Assembly: GCA_964540575.1 (NCBI GenBank)
Contig: CAZINI010000012.1
Coordinates: 1 to 64,000, forward strand
Reading direction: 5' to 3'
Origin: UMGS1889 sp964540575
GTDB lineage: Bacteria > Bacillota > Clostridia > Oscillospirales > Ruminococcaceae
DNA length: 64,000 bases
Of the stretch, positions 1 through 8,152 are shown one piece after another. Position 1 is the first letter of the stretch, and each line of letters begins with the position of its first letter. The notes under the pieces were generated by a model. That model was not told the DNA's origin. It saw only the letters and a program-made list of their open reading frames with translations, and ran no database searches. The translations under genes were made by a program, and so were the position numbers.

Positions 1-11
1 TGATTTATGCC

Positions 12-69
12 GCTGAAAATCCTGTCTTACAGGATTTTCAGCCAATAACTGCCCGATGGGCAGTTATTG
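12..69. repeat. Two abutting perfect hairpins
   Basis: Positions 12-25 pair perfectly with 29-42 (14-bp stem, 3-nt loop). Positions 43-54 pair perfectly with 58-69 (12-bp stem, loop GAT). The stems touch with no spacer. They lie downstream of the minus-strand polysaccharide operon and could stop transcription or protect the 3' end, but no T-run follows on either strand, so a standard intrinsic terminator is not clear. Nothing else is recognisable in 1-139. Confidence 0.6.
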
Positions 70-139
70 AGTACGCACTAATTATGAATATCCTTACATT
101 TTGTTTAGATAAATGTCCGTTTTAAAGATAAGAATCTGT

Positions 140-793
140 TCAGAATACCTTGTGATCGGTATTCTTCCGGATCACCCTTGCAGGATTTCCCATGGCAATA
201 ACCTCAGCAGGAAGTTCCTTCATTACAGAGCTTCCCATTGCCACGACAGTACACTCACCAACTGTGATCTTTTCTCTGATAAGCGAAGACATGCCAATAT
301 AAGCTTTGCTGCCGATATTAGCATCTCCCGCAATCCTTACGCAAGCCGAAATAACGCAGTCATTTCCAATAACGCTGTCATGACCGACACCTGCATTTGC
401 CTGAATATAAGTGTTCGTGCCGATAACGGAATCTGTAGAAATATTGGAGCCATAGCAGATAATAACGCCGTCTTCGATTTTGGCAAATCTGCTGATGCGG
501 CAGGAGGGGTGGATCATTGTTGCCAGCTTATATCCTCTTGACTGAACTTTTTTCCGCATTAGCTCCCTGTACTCAGGTTCACCTATAGCAATTGCCACTT
601 CTGCTTCATCGGCTGAAAAAGCGTCACAAAATTCGTCCATGGAAAGCACATCGGTGTGGAGCTTAGCTGTATCAACCTCGACATCGGATATAAACAAGAT
701 CTTATTCCATCTGTGAGATGCATCATTTATATCTAGTCCCAGCTCATAGACTTCACGTCCCAATGAGCCTGCACCATAAATTCCAAGAATCAA
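140..793 (-). CDS. NeuD/PglD-type sugar O/N-acetyltransferase
   Basis: Probable acetyl-CoA-dependent acetyltransferase acting on a nucleotide-activated amino sugar in the cytoplasm. The 217-residue protein starts with a Rossmann-like segment (GIYGAGSLGREV, residues about 4-15), as in PglD, NeuD and VioB. It continues into isoleucine-rich left-handed beta-helix hexapeptide repeats (about residues 95-195). The VGHDSVIG segment carries the His that acts as general base in PglD. The start is TTG, placed by an AAGGAG nine bases upstream and 17 bases after the preceding stop. It is the last gene of the operon that contains rmlA, rmlB and a 4-aminotransferase, so the likely substrate is a dTDP-4-amino-4,6-dideoxyhexose. 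The family call is firm and the substrate is inferred. Confidence 0.82.
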   Translation of the reverse strand: MILGIYGAGSLGREVYELGLDINDASHRWNKILFISDVEVDTAKLHTDVLSMDEFCDAFSADEAEVAIAIGEPEYRELMRKKVQSRGYKLATMIHPSCRISRFAKIEDGVIICYGSNISTDSVIGTNTYIQANAGVGHDSVIGNDCVISACVRIAGDANIGSKAYIGMSSLIREKITVGECTVVAMGSSVMKELPAEVIAMGNPARVIRKNTDHKVF

Positions 794-810
794 TCTTTAC
801 AACTCCTTGT

Positions 811-2094
811 TCACTTGTTATTTTTTTCGATATATTCAAATACATTACGCCAATGCTCAGCGGCTCCGTCTATTGAATAATACGCCTTAAGCCAAGGATT
901 TGGGAATGGTGTCTTAACAGGCGAAGCAAACTCTTCAAAAGTGATGTTATCAAGCTCATCAATATCGTGTATCTCAAATCCCTTTTCTACATAAAAATCG
1001 AAAAGAGGATTTTTTCTTGAAAGATAAACCTTTTTGCCCATATAAAGGAGCTTATTGATATTTCCGAGAGCATTCTGTCTTTCAGCATTAAAAATACCCG
1101 CATGAAGCCCTGTAAGAAACTTTGTATACTCGTGCTGAGGCATAAGCTTAGTCATAAATGCACATTTTGTTGACGGATACAGCTCATTTCCCAATGACTT
1201 AAGTCCCTGGATATATCCCGAACGTGCAGTCACATAATCATTTCCATAGCTTATGGGAACATATAGCTTAATGTCTTCATTGATAAATTTCTGAAGCTGA
1301 AACAGTGTTTTTGAGTGTTTATTAAAAGAATGAGCGTTATTTCCGCACAAAACCTTAATTGTTTTAATTGGAGGTTTTGCGGGAATAATTGCCTTACTTT
1401 CAATATTTACATCAACATTACCGTTATTCTTAGTTACAGTAAGCTTGAAGGCTGTTTGATCCTCAACACTTTCAACGATTTTATCAATAATACCATAATC
1501 TGCCCAAGTAGGAGCTGATTTCTTTTCCTCCTCATTTTGAGCAGCCATATCTTCCAAGTACTTATCCATTATTATCCAGTTTCTTTCTGAAATAGGATAG
1601 CCTGCACAAAGCACTTCCCTATCGCCGAATTTACTCTTGTATACGGGAACATCAGCCTCAAGCAGAGCAACCGCATTAGCTGCCTGAGTTCTGCAATAGG
1701 TTTCCATTTTATTGAGTATTTTATTTTTCAGGCTGGTTTCGGGTCTTAAATAATTATACATATCAATTCCCCAAATTACCCAACAGATTTTTTTAAGGAA
1801 GTCCTTGTTCATGCAAAAAAACAGGATCCATTTCCAGTCCAGGTTAAAGCCGTGAAGTATAATATGATCGGCTTCTTTCATAAGCTTTTTGATTCCCTTG
1901 TACTTATTAAGCTTACCCTTGCCAAGGCTGGAAAAATTTACAGTATTCTCAAACTGGAGAAGCACCGCTTCACTTGTTTCTACATTTCCTCTGTACAAAA
2001 TTTTATGATCTCCGGCAGGAAAATGCTTTCTGAGCATTGAAACATATGCCAGCATCATTCTCTTGCTTGGTGTCATAATATGTAAGTACTTCAT
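811..2094 (-). CDS. WecF-like (GT56) 4-acetamido-4,6-dideoxyhexose transferase
   Basis: Resembles the TDP-Fuc4NAc:lipid II transferase family (WecF/RffT, Pfam Glyco_transf_56). Visible hallmarks are an N-terminal HIMTPSKRMM block, DHIILHGFN near residue 80, WVIWGIDMY near residue 105, and a C-terminal half containing VPISYGNDYV and NAERQNALGNINKLLYMGKK. At 427 residues it is longer than enterobacterial WecF (about 360), with extra sequence around residues 190-240 that is acidic and valine-rich. WecF uses exactly the kind of sugar nucleotide that the neighbouring RmlA, RmlB, aminotransferase and acetyltransferase would make, so context supports the call. It overlaps the upstream GT2 gene by 4 bp, indicating translational coupling. 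The acceptor is unknown. Confidence 0.8.
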   Translation of the reverse strand: MKYLHIMTPSKRMMLAYVSMLRKHFPAGDHKILYRGNVETSEAVLLQFENTVNFSSLGKGKLNKYKGIKKLMKEADHIILHGFNLDWKWILFFCMNKDFLKKICWVIWGIDMYNYLRPETSLKNKILNKMETYCRTQAANAVALLEADVPVYKSKFGDREVLCAGYPISERNWIIMDKYLEDMAAQNEEEKKSAPTWADYGIIDKIVESVEDQTAFKLTVTKNNGNVDVNIESKAIIPAKPPIKTIKVLCGNNAHSFNKHSKTLFQLQKFINEDIKLYVPISYGNDYVTARSGYIQGLKSLGNELYPSTKCAFMTKLMPQHEYTKFLTGLHAGIFNAERQNALGNINKLLYMGKKVYLSRKNPLFDFYVEKGFEIHDIDELDNITFEEFASPVKTPFPNPWLKAYYSIDGAAEHWRNVFEYIEKNNK

Positions 2095-3035
2095 TTATTA
2101 TCCCCCAATTTATTCTGTATTTTTTCTAATATGATCAAAAAAATACTTGCCAGCCCATTAAAATTCAGTACACTGTCCGATAAAAGACCTTTAAGCCTTT
2201 TATCAAAGACACAGCCATTTTTCAAAGCAGATATGAACAGCTGACATTTATGATAGGTAAAGTCAACCCCAATATTATGCAAATTTGAGTATAATTCTAA
2301 TCGTTTCGTGTATTCATAATCCCTAAAAAGAACATCGTTCCTTTTATAATTCAAGGTTATTCCGCTGCTGAGTATCCTGTAACAGCCCATATTCTCGTTG
2401 ATCCTGTAAAAACTTCCGAATCTGAGCCATATTAGAATAATGGCACGGTCGCTAACAGGAGCCTTGCACAGGAACAGATCACTGAAACCTTGTTTTTCTG
2501 CCTCAGAAAGATTTCTCCGCAGGAATGAGGATGGCTGCCCGGGAAGGAAAATCCCCTTAAAGCTTTCGGCAGTAAAGACCTCATCATCGCAAATCCAGTC
2601 AATATTCTGATTTTTGAGAGCATTGCAATTTTCATCAACTAAAGTAACCTTATGGCTGCAGCCGGAATACTCAGGGTGTGCATCAAGAAGATCCACCTGC
2701 TTTTGAAGCTTCTCGGGATCAGTCCAGTAATCATCTCCCTCGCAGGTAGCAATATACTCACCGCTGGCCTCAAGTATCATTTTGTATGAGTTTTCGGCAA
2801 CACCGAGGTTTTTTTCGTTATGAAAAACGGAAATGATATTGCCGTATCGGATTTTATACTTGTTAATAATTTCCGGCGTTCTATCGGTTGAACAGTCATC
2901 AGATATAAGTATTTCTATATCGAAATTGACTTTCTGACAAAGAATACCTTCAATTGCCCGGCTGATAAACTTTTCGTGATTATATGTCAGAACAATGACC
3001 GATACCTTAGGTCTGACGCATTTTTCTGCCATCAT
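2091..3035 (-). CDS. Family 2 glycosyltransferase
   Basis: GT-A fold glycosyltransferase of 314 residues. It has the opening VSVIVLTYNHEKFISRAIEG, a DDCSTD motif near residue 46, and CEGDDYW near residue 100 as the metal-binding DXD equivalent. No transmembrane helices are evident, so it is probably a cytoplasmic, membrane-associated enzyme that adds a sugar to a lipid-linked repeat unit. The donor cannot be read from sequence. The ATG lies immediately after the aminotransferase stop with GGAG five bases upstream; a second ATG three bases on is equally possible. The 3' end overlaps the WecF-like gene by 4 bp. Confidence 0.88.
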   Translation of the reverse strand: MMAEKCVRPKVSVIVLTYNHEKFISRAIEGILCQKVNFDIEILISDDCSTDRTPEIINKYKIRYGNIISVFHNEKNLGVAENSYKMILEASGEYIATCEGDDYWTDPEKLQKQVDLLDAHPEYSGCSHKVTLVDENCNALKNQNIDWICDDEVFTAESFKGIFLPGQPSSFLRRNLSEAEKQGFSDLFLCKAPVSDRAIILIWLRFGSFYRINENMGCYRILSSGITLNYKRNDVLFRDYEYTKRLELYSNLHNIGVDFTYHKCQLFISALKNGCVFDKRLKGLLSDSVLNFNGLASIFLIILEKIQNKLGDNK

Positions 3036-4136
3036 CTACACTCCAAGAATAATGTCGCAGATCCTGTCAACATCTTCGAGCGTAAGCTCTGCATATAAAG
3101 GCAGTGTAAGCACTCTATCTGCGATATATTTTGCAACAGGTGTTTCGTTAACTTCTAAGTTTTCTCTGCACACCTTAAATTCGGAGGTAAGAGGATAGAA
3201 ATACTTTCTTGCGAAAATATTCTGAGCAGCAAGTCTTTCAGCCACTTGATCACGGCTGCTTCCAAACTTAGCTTCATCAAAAACAACAGGAAAATAAGCG
3301 TAGTTGCTTTTAACGTTATCCTGAATAGCAGAAAGCTTTATTCCCTCAATATTTTCAAGTCGTTCCCGATAGCGAGCTGCACAGCGTCCCCTATTGGAAA
3401 TATAGTCATCTATATGTCTTAGATTGCATATTCCCATAGCGGCCTGAAATTCGGTCATCTTGGCATTGGTTCCGATAAGCTCGGCATCCTCCTTGCCATA
3501 CATACCAAACTGCCTCAGTGCCTTGAATACATCATCAAGGGACTCGTCAGAATATGCAAGACAGCCGCCTTCAATGGTATTAAAAACCTTTGTTGCATGG
3601 AAACTGAACATTGAAATATCACCGAGAGCTGCTGCACTTACACCATTTACCGTTTCACCGAAAGCGTGAGCCGCATCGTAGATCACCTTCAGTCCATACT
3701 TATCCGCAATTTTCTGTATTTTCTCATAATCACAGATATTTCCATAGACGTGCACAGGAATGATAGCAGTGGTTTTTTCGGTGATAAGTGCCTCAATTTT
3801 ATTGGGATCCATAGTAAAGCATTCATCTTCAATATCACAAAAAACAGGTTTTATCCCATTACGCAAAATAGCCTGTGTAGTAGATGCAAAGGTAAACGGT
3901 GTGGTAATTATCTCACCGCTTAGCTTTAAAGCATTAATGGCAAGCTCAAGAGCAAGATGTCCATTTGAAAAAAGCATGACACTGGGAACATTGAAATATT
4001 CTTCAAGCTGTTTTTCAAAAGTGACATGCTTCACTCCTGCGTTTGTCAGCCATCCTGTTTCCCATAACTCCTTTATCTCCTCGATATACTCTTCAAGAGC
4101 AGGCATAGAAGTTTTTGTCACCTGTATAGGTTTCAT
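3036..4136 (-). CDS. DegT/DnrJ/EryC1/StrS sugar aminotransferase (VioA/QdtB/WecE-like)
   Basis: PLP-dependent aminotransferase predicted to convert dTDP-4-keto-6-deoxyglucose to a dTDP-4-amino-4,6-dideoxyhexose. The 366-residue length is typical. It carries the ELWETGWLTNAG N-terminal block, the FSNGHLALELA phosphate-binding region, the TTPFTFASTTQAI segment, YDAAHAFG (the PLP-ring aspartate and following residues, about 155) and SFHATKVFNTIEGG with the Schiff-base lysine (about 185). The sequence style is close to VioA (viosamine) and WecE enzymes. Whether the product has the gluco or galacto configuration cannot be decided here. It lies 91 bp downstream of rmlB in the same orientation. Confidence 0.88.
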   Translation of the reverse strand: MKPIQVTKTSMPALEEYIEEIKELWETGWLTNAGVKHVTFEKQLEEYFNVPSVMLFSNGHLALELAINALKLSGEIITTPFTFASTTQAILRNGIKPVFCDIEDECFTMDPNKIEALITEKTTAIIPVHVYGNICDYEKIQKIADKYGLKVIYDAAHAFGETVNGVSAAALGDISMFSFHATKVFNTIEGGCLAYSDESLDDVFKALRQFGMYGKEDAELIGTNAKMTEFQAAMGICNLRHIDDYISNRGRCAARYRERLENIEGIKLSAIQDNVKSNYAYFPVVFDEAKFGSSRDQVAERLAAQNIFARKYFYPLTSEFKVCRENLEVNETPVAKYIADRVLTLPLYAELTLEDVDRICDIILGV

Positions 4137-4227
4137 TTTGAATGGTCATTCCTTTCAGAGATTTTGCTGTGTCATACCGAAATAAGCAGTGCCTGTTCCG
4201 ATATTTCAGACATTTCCGAAGAATAGC

Positions 4228-5256
4228 TCAGACCGTTTTTCTATCTCCGTACATTCTCGCATAATAATTCTGATATTCACCGCTGATGATCTCTTCCCAC
4301 CATTGACGGTTATCCAGATACCACTTGATAGTTTTCTGTATTCCGTCAGCAAACTTTGTTTCGGGCAGCCAGCCCAGCTCGGTATGAATCTTTGTGGGAT
4401 CGATCGCATAACGCATATCGTGACCCTTACGGTCAGCAACATATGTTATAAGGCTCTCAGGCTTATCTAATTCCTTGCATATGATTTTTACAATATCAAT
4501 ATTTTTCATCTCGTTATGACCGCCGATATTATAAACCTCGCCGACCCTGCCCTTATGGATGATAAGATCAATAGCCTTGCAGTGATCCTCAACATAGAGC
4601 CAGTCACGGACATTCTCTCCTTTGCCATAAACAGGCAAGGGCTTATCATTCAGTGCATTTGCGATCATCAGCGGAATAAGCTTCTCAGGGAAATGATATG
4701 GTCCATAGTTATTTGAGCATCTCGAAATGCTGACAGGAAGCCCGAATGTCCTGTGATAAGCCAGAACAAGCAGGTCTGCCGAAGCCTTTGAAGCGGAATA
4801 TGGTGAACTTGTGTGAATGGGTGTTTCCTCCGTAAAGAACAGATCGGGACGATCAAGAGGAAGATCGCCGTACACCTCATCGGTTGAAACCTGATGATAC
4901 CTTTTTATTCCGTATTTTCTGCAAGCATCCATAAGCACCTGCGTGCCAAGGATATTAGTTTCAAGGAAAACAGAGGGATTTTCGATAGATCGGTCAACAT
5001 GGCTTTCAGCAGCAAAATTCACCACCATATCGGGCTTTTCTTCCTCAAAAAGCTTTTCAACAGCTGCCCTGTCAGTAATGGATCCCTTCACAAATCTGAA
5101 ATTAGGATTATCCATAACTGACGAAAGAGTCGAAAGATTTCCCGCATATGTAAGACAATCAAGACATATAATTCTGTACTCAGGATAACTATCAAGCATA
5201 TGGAATATAAAATTGCTTCCGATAAATCCCGCACCGCCTGTAACAATTATTGTCAT
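4228..5256 (-). CDS. rmlB: dTDP-glucose 4,6-dehydratase
   Basis: Converts dTDP-D-glucose to dTDP-4-keto-6-deoxy-D-glucose. This short-chain dehydrogenase/reductase of 342 residues has the NAD-binding GGAGFIGSNF at its N-terminus, STDEVYGDLP with the catalytic Thr-Asp-Glu, and YSASKASADLL with the Tyr-XXX-Lys pair near residue 155. SRCSNNYGPYHFPEKLIP and VRDWLYVEDHC are RmlB signatures. It overlaps rmlA by 4 bp (ATGA). RmlC and RmlD are not in this operon, which argues that the intermediate is diverted to amination instead of dTDP-rhamnose synthesis, at least here. Confidence 0.96.
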   Translation of the reverse strand: MTIIVTGGAGFIGSNFIFHMLDSYPEYRIICLDCLTYAGNLSTLSSVMDNPNFRFVKGSITDRAAVEKLFEEEKPDMVVNFAAESHVDRSIENPSVFLETNILGTQVLMDACRKYGIKRYHQVSTDEVYGDLPLDRPDLFFTEETPIHTSSPYSASKASADLLVLAYHRTFGLPVSISRCSNNYGPYHFPEKLIPLMIANALNDKPLPVYGKGENVRDWLYVEDHCKAIDLIIHKGRVGEVYNIGGHNEMKNIDIVKIICKELDKPESLITYVADRKGHDMRYAIDPTKIHTELGWLPETKFADGIQKTIKWYLDNRQWWEEIISGEYQNYYARMYGDRKTV

Positions 5257-6134
5257 CGTTTATCCTCCTCTGCCAGTGAAATAATATATTTTCCGTAATC
5301 GACAGAAGCCATCTCCTGTCCCAACGCCATCAGCTGAGCTGTGTCGATAAATCCTCTTCGCCAAGCGATCTCCTCGATGCATGAAATATAAAAGCCCTGA
5401 AGCTCCTGAACATTTTTAACAAAAGCACTTGCCTTATGCATACCCTTCGGAGAGCCGGTATCCAGCCAGGACATACCACGTCCCATAATCGTAACATTGA
5501 GCTTACCCTCTCTGAGGTAGTGCTCATTGATAGAAGTGATCTCTATCTCACCCCGTGCAGACGGCTTTACATTTTTTGCGATCTCAACAACATCATTATC
5601 ATAGAAATAAAGACCGGGAACAGCGAAATTTGACTTAGGTTCAGCGGGCTTTTCCTCGATAGAAACAACCTTCTTATCCTTATCAAACTCAACAACGCCG
5701 AATTGCCTCGGATCCTTTACAAGACAGCCGAAAACGGTCGCACCGCCGTCCTTGATCTGAGCCTTGGCATTTTCAAGCAGTGCAGTAAGATGCTGACCAT
5801 AAAAAACATTATCACCAAGCACAAGACAAACACTGTCATCACCAATAAAGCTTTCGCCAAGAATGAAAGCATCAGCCAAGCCTCTTGGAGTTTCCTGTAC
5901 GCAGTAACTGATATTTATTCCTATTCGTGAACCATCGCCTAACAGCTTACGATAATTTGGAGTATCCTCAGGTGTTGAAATAATCAACACATCTCTTATG
6001 TTTGCAAGCATAAGAACCGAAAGAGGATAATAAATGAGCGGCTTATCATAAATAGGAAGAAGCTGCTTGCTAACTGCAATAGTATTGGGATAAAGGCGGG
6101 TTCCCTTTCCGCCTGCTAAAATAATACCTTTCAT
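5253..6134 (-). CDS. rmlA: Glucose-1-phosphate thymidylyltransferase
   Basis: Makes dTDP-glucose from dTTP and glucose-1-phosphate, the entry step for the deoxysugar made by this cluster. The 293-residue length matches RmlA. The N-terminus has the nucleotidyltransferase loop LAGGKGTRLYP, followed by SKQLLPIYDKPLIYYPLS, LVLGDNVFYG, VEFDKDKKVVSIEEKP and WLDTGSP. It lies 18 bp downstream of the exporter ATPase and overlaps rmlB by 4 bp, so it is cotranscribed. Confidence 0.96.
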   Translation of the reverse strand: MKGIILAGGKGTRLYPNTIAVSKQLLPIYDKPLIYYPLSVLMLANIRDVLIISTPEDTPNYRKLLGDGSRIGINISYCVQETPRGLADAFILGESFIGDDSVCLVLGDNVFYGQHLTALLENAKAQIKDGGATVFGCLVKDPRQFGVVEFDKDKKVVSIEEKPAEPKSNFAVPGLYFYDNDVVEIAKNVKPSARGEIEITSINEHYLREGKLNVTIMGRGMSWLDTGSPKGMHKASAFVKNVQELQGFYISCIEEIAWRRGFIDTAQLMALGQEMASVDYGKYIISLAEEDKR

Positions 6135-6152
6135 AATATCTCCTATATCAAT

Positions 6153-6923
6153 TTATTTATTTTGCGGCACAGTCGGCAGTATCTTTGTTTTCAGGAAGAT
6201 CTCATAGCTGTCGCATATCGGCTTAGTTTCACCAAACGCTATCTGACGGCCATGATCGAGCCACAGCACCTTATTGCACATTCTTCTTATCTGAGAAATA
6301 GAATGAGATACGAGAATAGTTGCCTTTCCCTTCTTGATTATCTCCCTTATCTTGCTCTCGCTTTTTTCACGGAACTCACCATCACCCACCGAAAGGACCT
6401 CATCAAGGATAAGGATCTCAGGTTCGACCATACTCGCTATGGAAAAAGCAATTCTTGACTTCATTCCCGAAGAAAGCTGCTTAAAGGGTCTGTCTTCAAA
6501 ATCCTTAAGTCCTGAAAATTCAAGAATATCATTATATTTAATATCCATAAACTCTCTTGTATAACCGAGCATTGCACCTCTGAGATAGGCATTTTCCTTA
6601 AGGTTAAGCTCTCCGTCAAATCCGCTTGCCAGCTCCAGAAGAGCCGCTATATTTCCATTGACCGTCACATAGCCCGTTGATGGTACCATGATCTGAGTAA
6701 TGACCTTGAGTAAGGTTGATTTGCCTGCACCGTTAGTACCGATTATGCCAAGCATATCACCCTGCATAAGCCGGAAATTTACTCCGTCGACAGCCTTAAA
6801 TTTCTCAACGGAATACTGTCCCTTGAGCTTCTTCACGAAGAATTCCTTAAGGCTCGTATTCTTCAGATCTCCGGTTATATATTCAACTGAAACATTGTTA
6901 ACTTCAATTACAATTTCATTCAT
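6153..6923 (-). CDS. ABC polysaccharide exporter, ATP-binding subunit (TagH/Wzt-like)
   Basis: Energises export of a lipid-linked polysaccharide or teichoic-acid-like polymer together with the adjacent permease. The 256-residue protein has Walker A GTNGAGKST, the signature QLSSGMKSRIAFS, Walker B LILDEVLSVGD and the switch-His motif LVSHS. The N-terminal extension ahead of Walker A, VSVEYITGDLKNTSLKEFFV, is typical of this export class. It lacks the C-terminal carbohydrate-recognition domain found in some Wzt proteins, so export probably does not depend on a terminal-sugar signal. The ATG at 6923 was chosen because GGAG lies six bases upstream; the upstream ATG overlaps that Shine-Dalgarno. 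Confidence 0.92.
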   Translation of the reverse strand: MNEIVIEVNNVSVEYITGDLKNTSLKEFFVKKLKGQYSVEKFKAVDGVNFRLMQGDMLGIIGTNGAGKSTLLKVITQIMVPSTGYVTVNGNIAALLELASGFDGELNLKENAYLRGAMLGYTREFMDIKYNDILEFSGLKDFEDRPFKQLSSGMKSRIAFSIASMVEPEILILDEVLSVGDGEFREKSESKIREIIKKGKATILVSHSISQIRRMCNKVLWLDHGRQIAFGETKPICDSYEIFLKTKILPTVPQNK

Positions 6924-6937
6924 CAGCTGCTCCATTA

Positions 6938-7720
6938 TTAAATATAATACAGGAATTTATAATTATTTTTCTTGTAGATCAATGCACCAATACCGATAGC
7001 CGCAATGCAGTAAAATGCAGCCAGAAGATGAACACCCAAAGACGGTATCTGCCCATCGATCAATATCAATCGGAAATACCGAATGTACACATATACGGGA
7101 TTTAAATAGAAAAGCTTCTGAAAATTCTCGGGATAAATGTCAACTGTATAGAAAATAGCCGAAAGATACATCAAAAGCATTGTGAAAATATCGTAAAGGT
7201 ACTGAACATCCCTAAACATAAGATACAGTGCCGAAAGAACAAGCCCAATGCCAAGATTAAAAACCACCAAGCATGCTATCGGATACAGCAGCAGGATAAA
7301 TTTCCAAGTAAAATGAATCCTGTCAAATGCCACAAAAATAAACATTATCACAAGATTTATCCCGAAATTTATAAGCGATGCAACATTTTTTGACAATAGA
7401 AACATATACTTCGGAACATTTACCTTTGAAAAGATAGACGCATTATTGTAAAGTGACATCATACCTGTGCTTGTCGACTCTTTGAAGTAGCTGAATACGA
7501 TATTTCCGCAAAAAAGATAAATGATATAATAAGGGGTATTTCTTCCGAAAAACTGCGTAAATACCAACGCCATCGTTCCCAAAGTCATCAGCGGACCTAT
7601 AACGCTCCAAAGCATACCCAGGACTGTTCTTTTATATTTCTTTTTAAAATCCCTCTTTACAAGCTCTTCAAATAGGAACCTGTTCTTCTTGACTTTATTC
7701 ATCACATTGTCAAAAAGCAT
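6938..7720 (-). CDS. ABC polysaccharide exporter, permease subunit (TagG/Wzm-like)
   Basis: ABC-2 type membrane subunit of 260 residues and about six transmembrane helices. It opens with a cytoplasmic amphipathic segment (FLFEELVKRDFKKKYKRT, about residue 15) followed by VLGMLWSVIGPLMTLGTMA, which is characteristic of TagG/Wzm/RfbA permeases. It forms the channel with the downstream ATPase and is the first gene of the operon. A consensus promoter sits about 110 bp upstream. The ATG has GAAGGTG about six bases before it. Confidence 0.92.
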   Translation of the reverse strand: MLFDNVMNKVKKNRFLFEELVKRDFKKKYKRTVLGMLWSVIGPLMTLGTMALVFTQFFGRNTPYYIIYLFCGNIVFSYFKESTSTGMMSLYNNASIFSKVNVPKYMFLLSKNVASLINFGINLVIMFIFVAFDRIHFTWKFILLLYPIACLVVFNLGIGLVLSALYLMFRDVQYLYDIFTMLLMYLSAIFYTVDIYPENFQKLFYLNPVYVYIRYFRLILIDGQIPSLGVHLLAAFYCIAAIGIGALIYKKNNYKFLYYI

Positions 7721-7828
7721 AGCACACCTTCATTCGACCAATCATATTCAACCCATACAGCCGAGTAACTTCCGCTGTACTTCAAAAAGCGATTTTACAA
7801 ACAAACGTATAAAAAACACCCATATTAT

Positions 7829-7857
7829 ATTTTATCATATTGCAATTCTTTTGTCAA
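7829..7857 (-). promoter_or_regulatory. Sigma-A promoter of the polysaccharide operon
   Basis: On the minus strand TTGACA (7852-7857) and TAAAAT (7829-7834) are separated by exactly 17 nt. Initiation near 7822 would give a leader of about 100 nt before the permease gene. This is the only consensus promoter seen for the eight-gene operon. Confidence 0.75.
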
Positions 7858-8070
7858 GCAAATGGTTTAAAATTATTTGCCATATTGACAGTTTCCGAGC
7901 TCATTGGGCAATACGTTTTGTCAAAAATTCGTATTTACGCTGTGCAGCTGCCGCTCAAATCATTTCGACTATCCACAGAAGCCCTTAGGATTACGAAAAT
8001 TGTACTGATTTTTTATCATTCTGTAAACAAAACAGCAGACAGAACGCTGTCAACCCTGCCCCGAACCAAC
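7858..8070. other. Intergenic stretch without a gene
   Basis: No credible coding sequence was found between the polysaccharide operon promoter and the terminator of the transglutaminase gene. Short reading frames here lack ribosome binding sites and family resemblance. Confidence 0.5.
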
Positions 8071-8075
8071 AAAAT

Positions 8076-8127
8076 AAGCCCGACCATCGCAACCAGCATG
8101 ACGGCTGCTTGTGATGATCGGGCTTTT
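8076..8127 (-). terminator. Intrinsic terminator, copy 1
   Basis: A GC-rich stem is formed by AAGCCCGA at 8076 and TCGGGCTT ending near 8124, extended by CATC/GATG with one G-T mismatch. T-rich sequence flanks it on both strands, so it can act bidirectionally. It follows the transglutaminase-like gene and is nearly identical to the terminator at 10593, showing that the terminator was duplicated with the gene. Confidence 0.8.
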
Positions 8128-8152
8128 TGATCCAATTTAACTTAGGAATAAA

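Noticed and set aside
7840..8130. A 96-codon plus-strand frame between the exporter and transglutaminase genes
   Set aside because: It runs through the terminator stem, has no ribosome binding site and no recognisable protein features.
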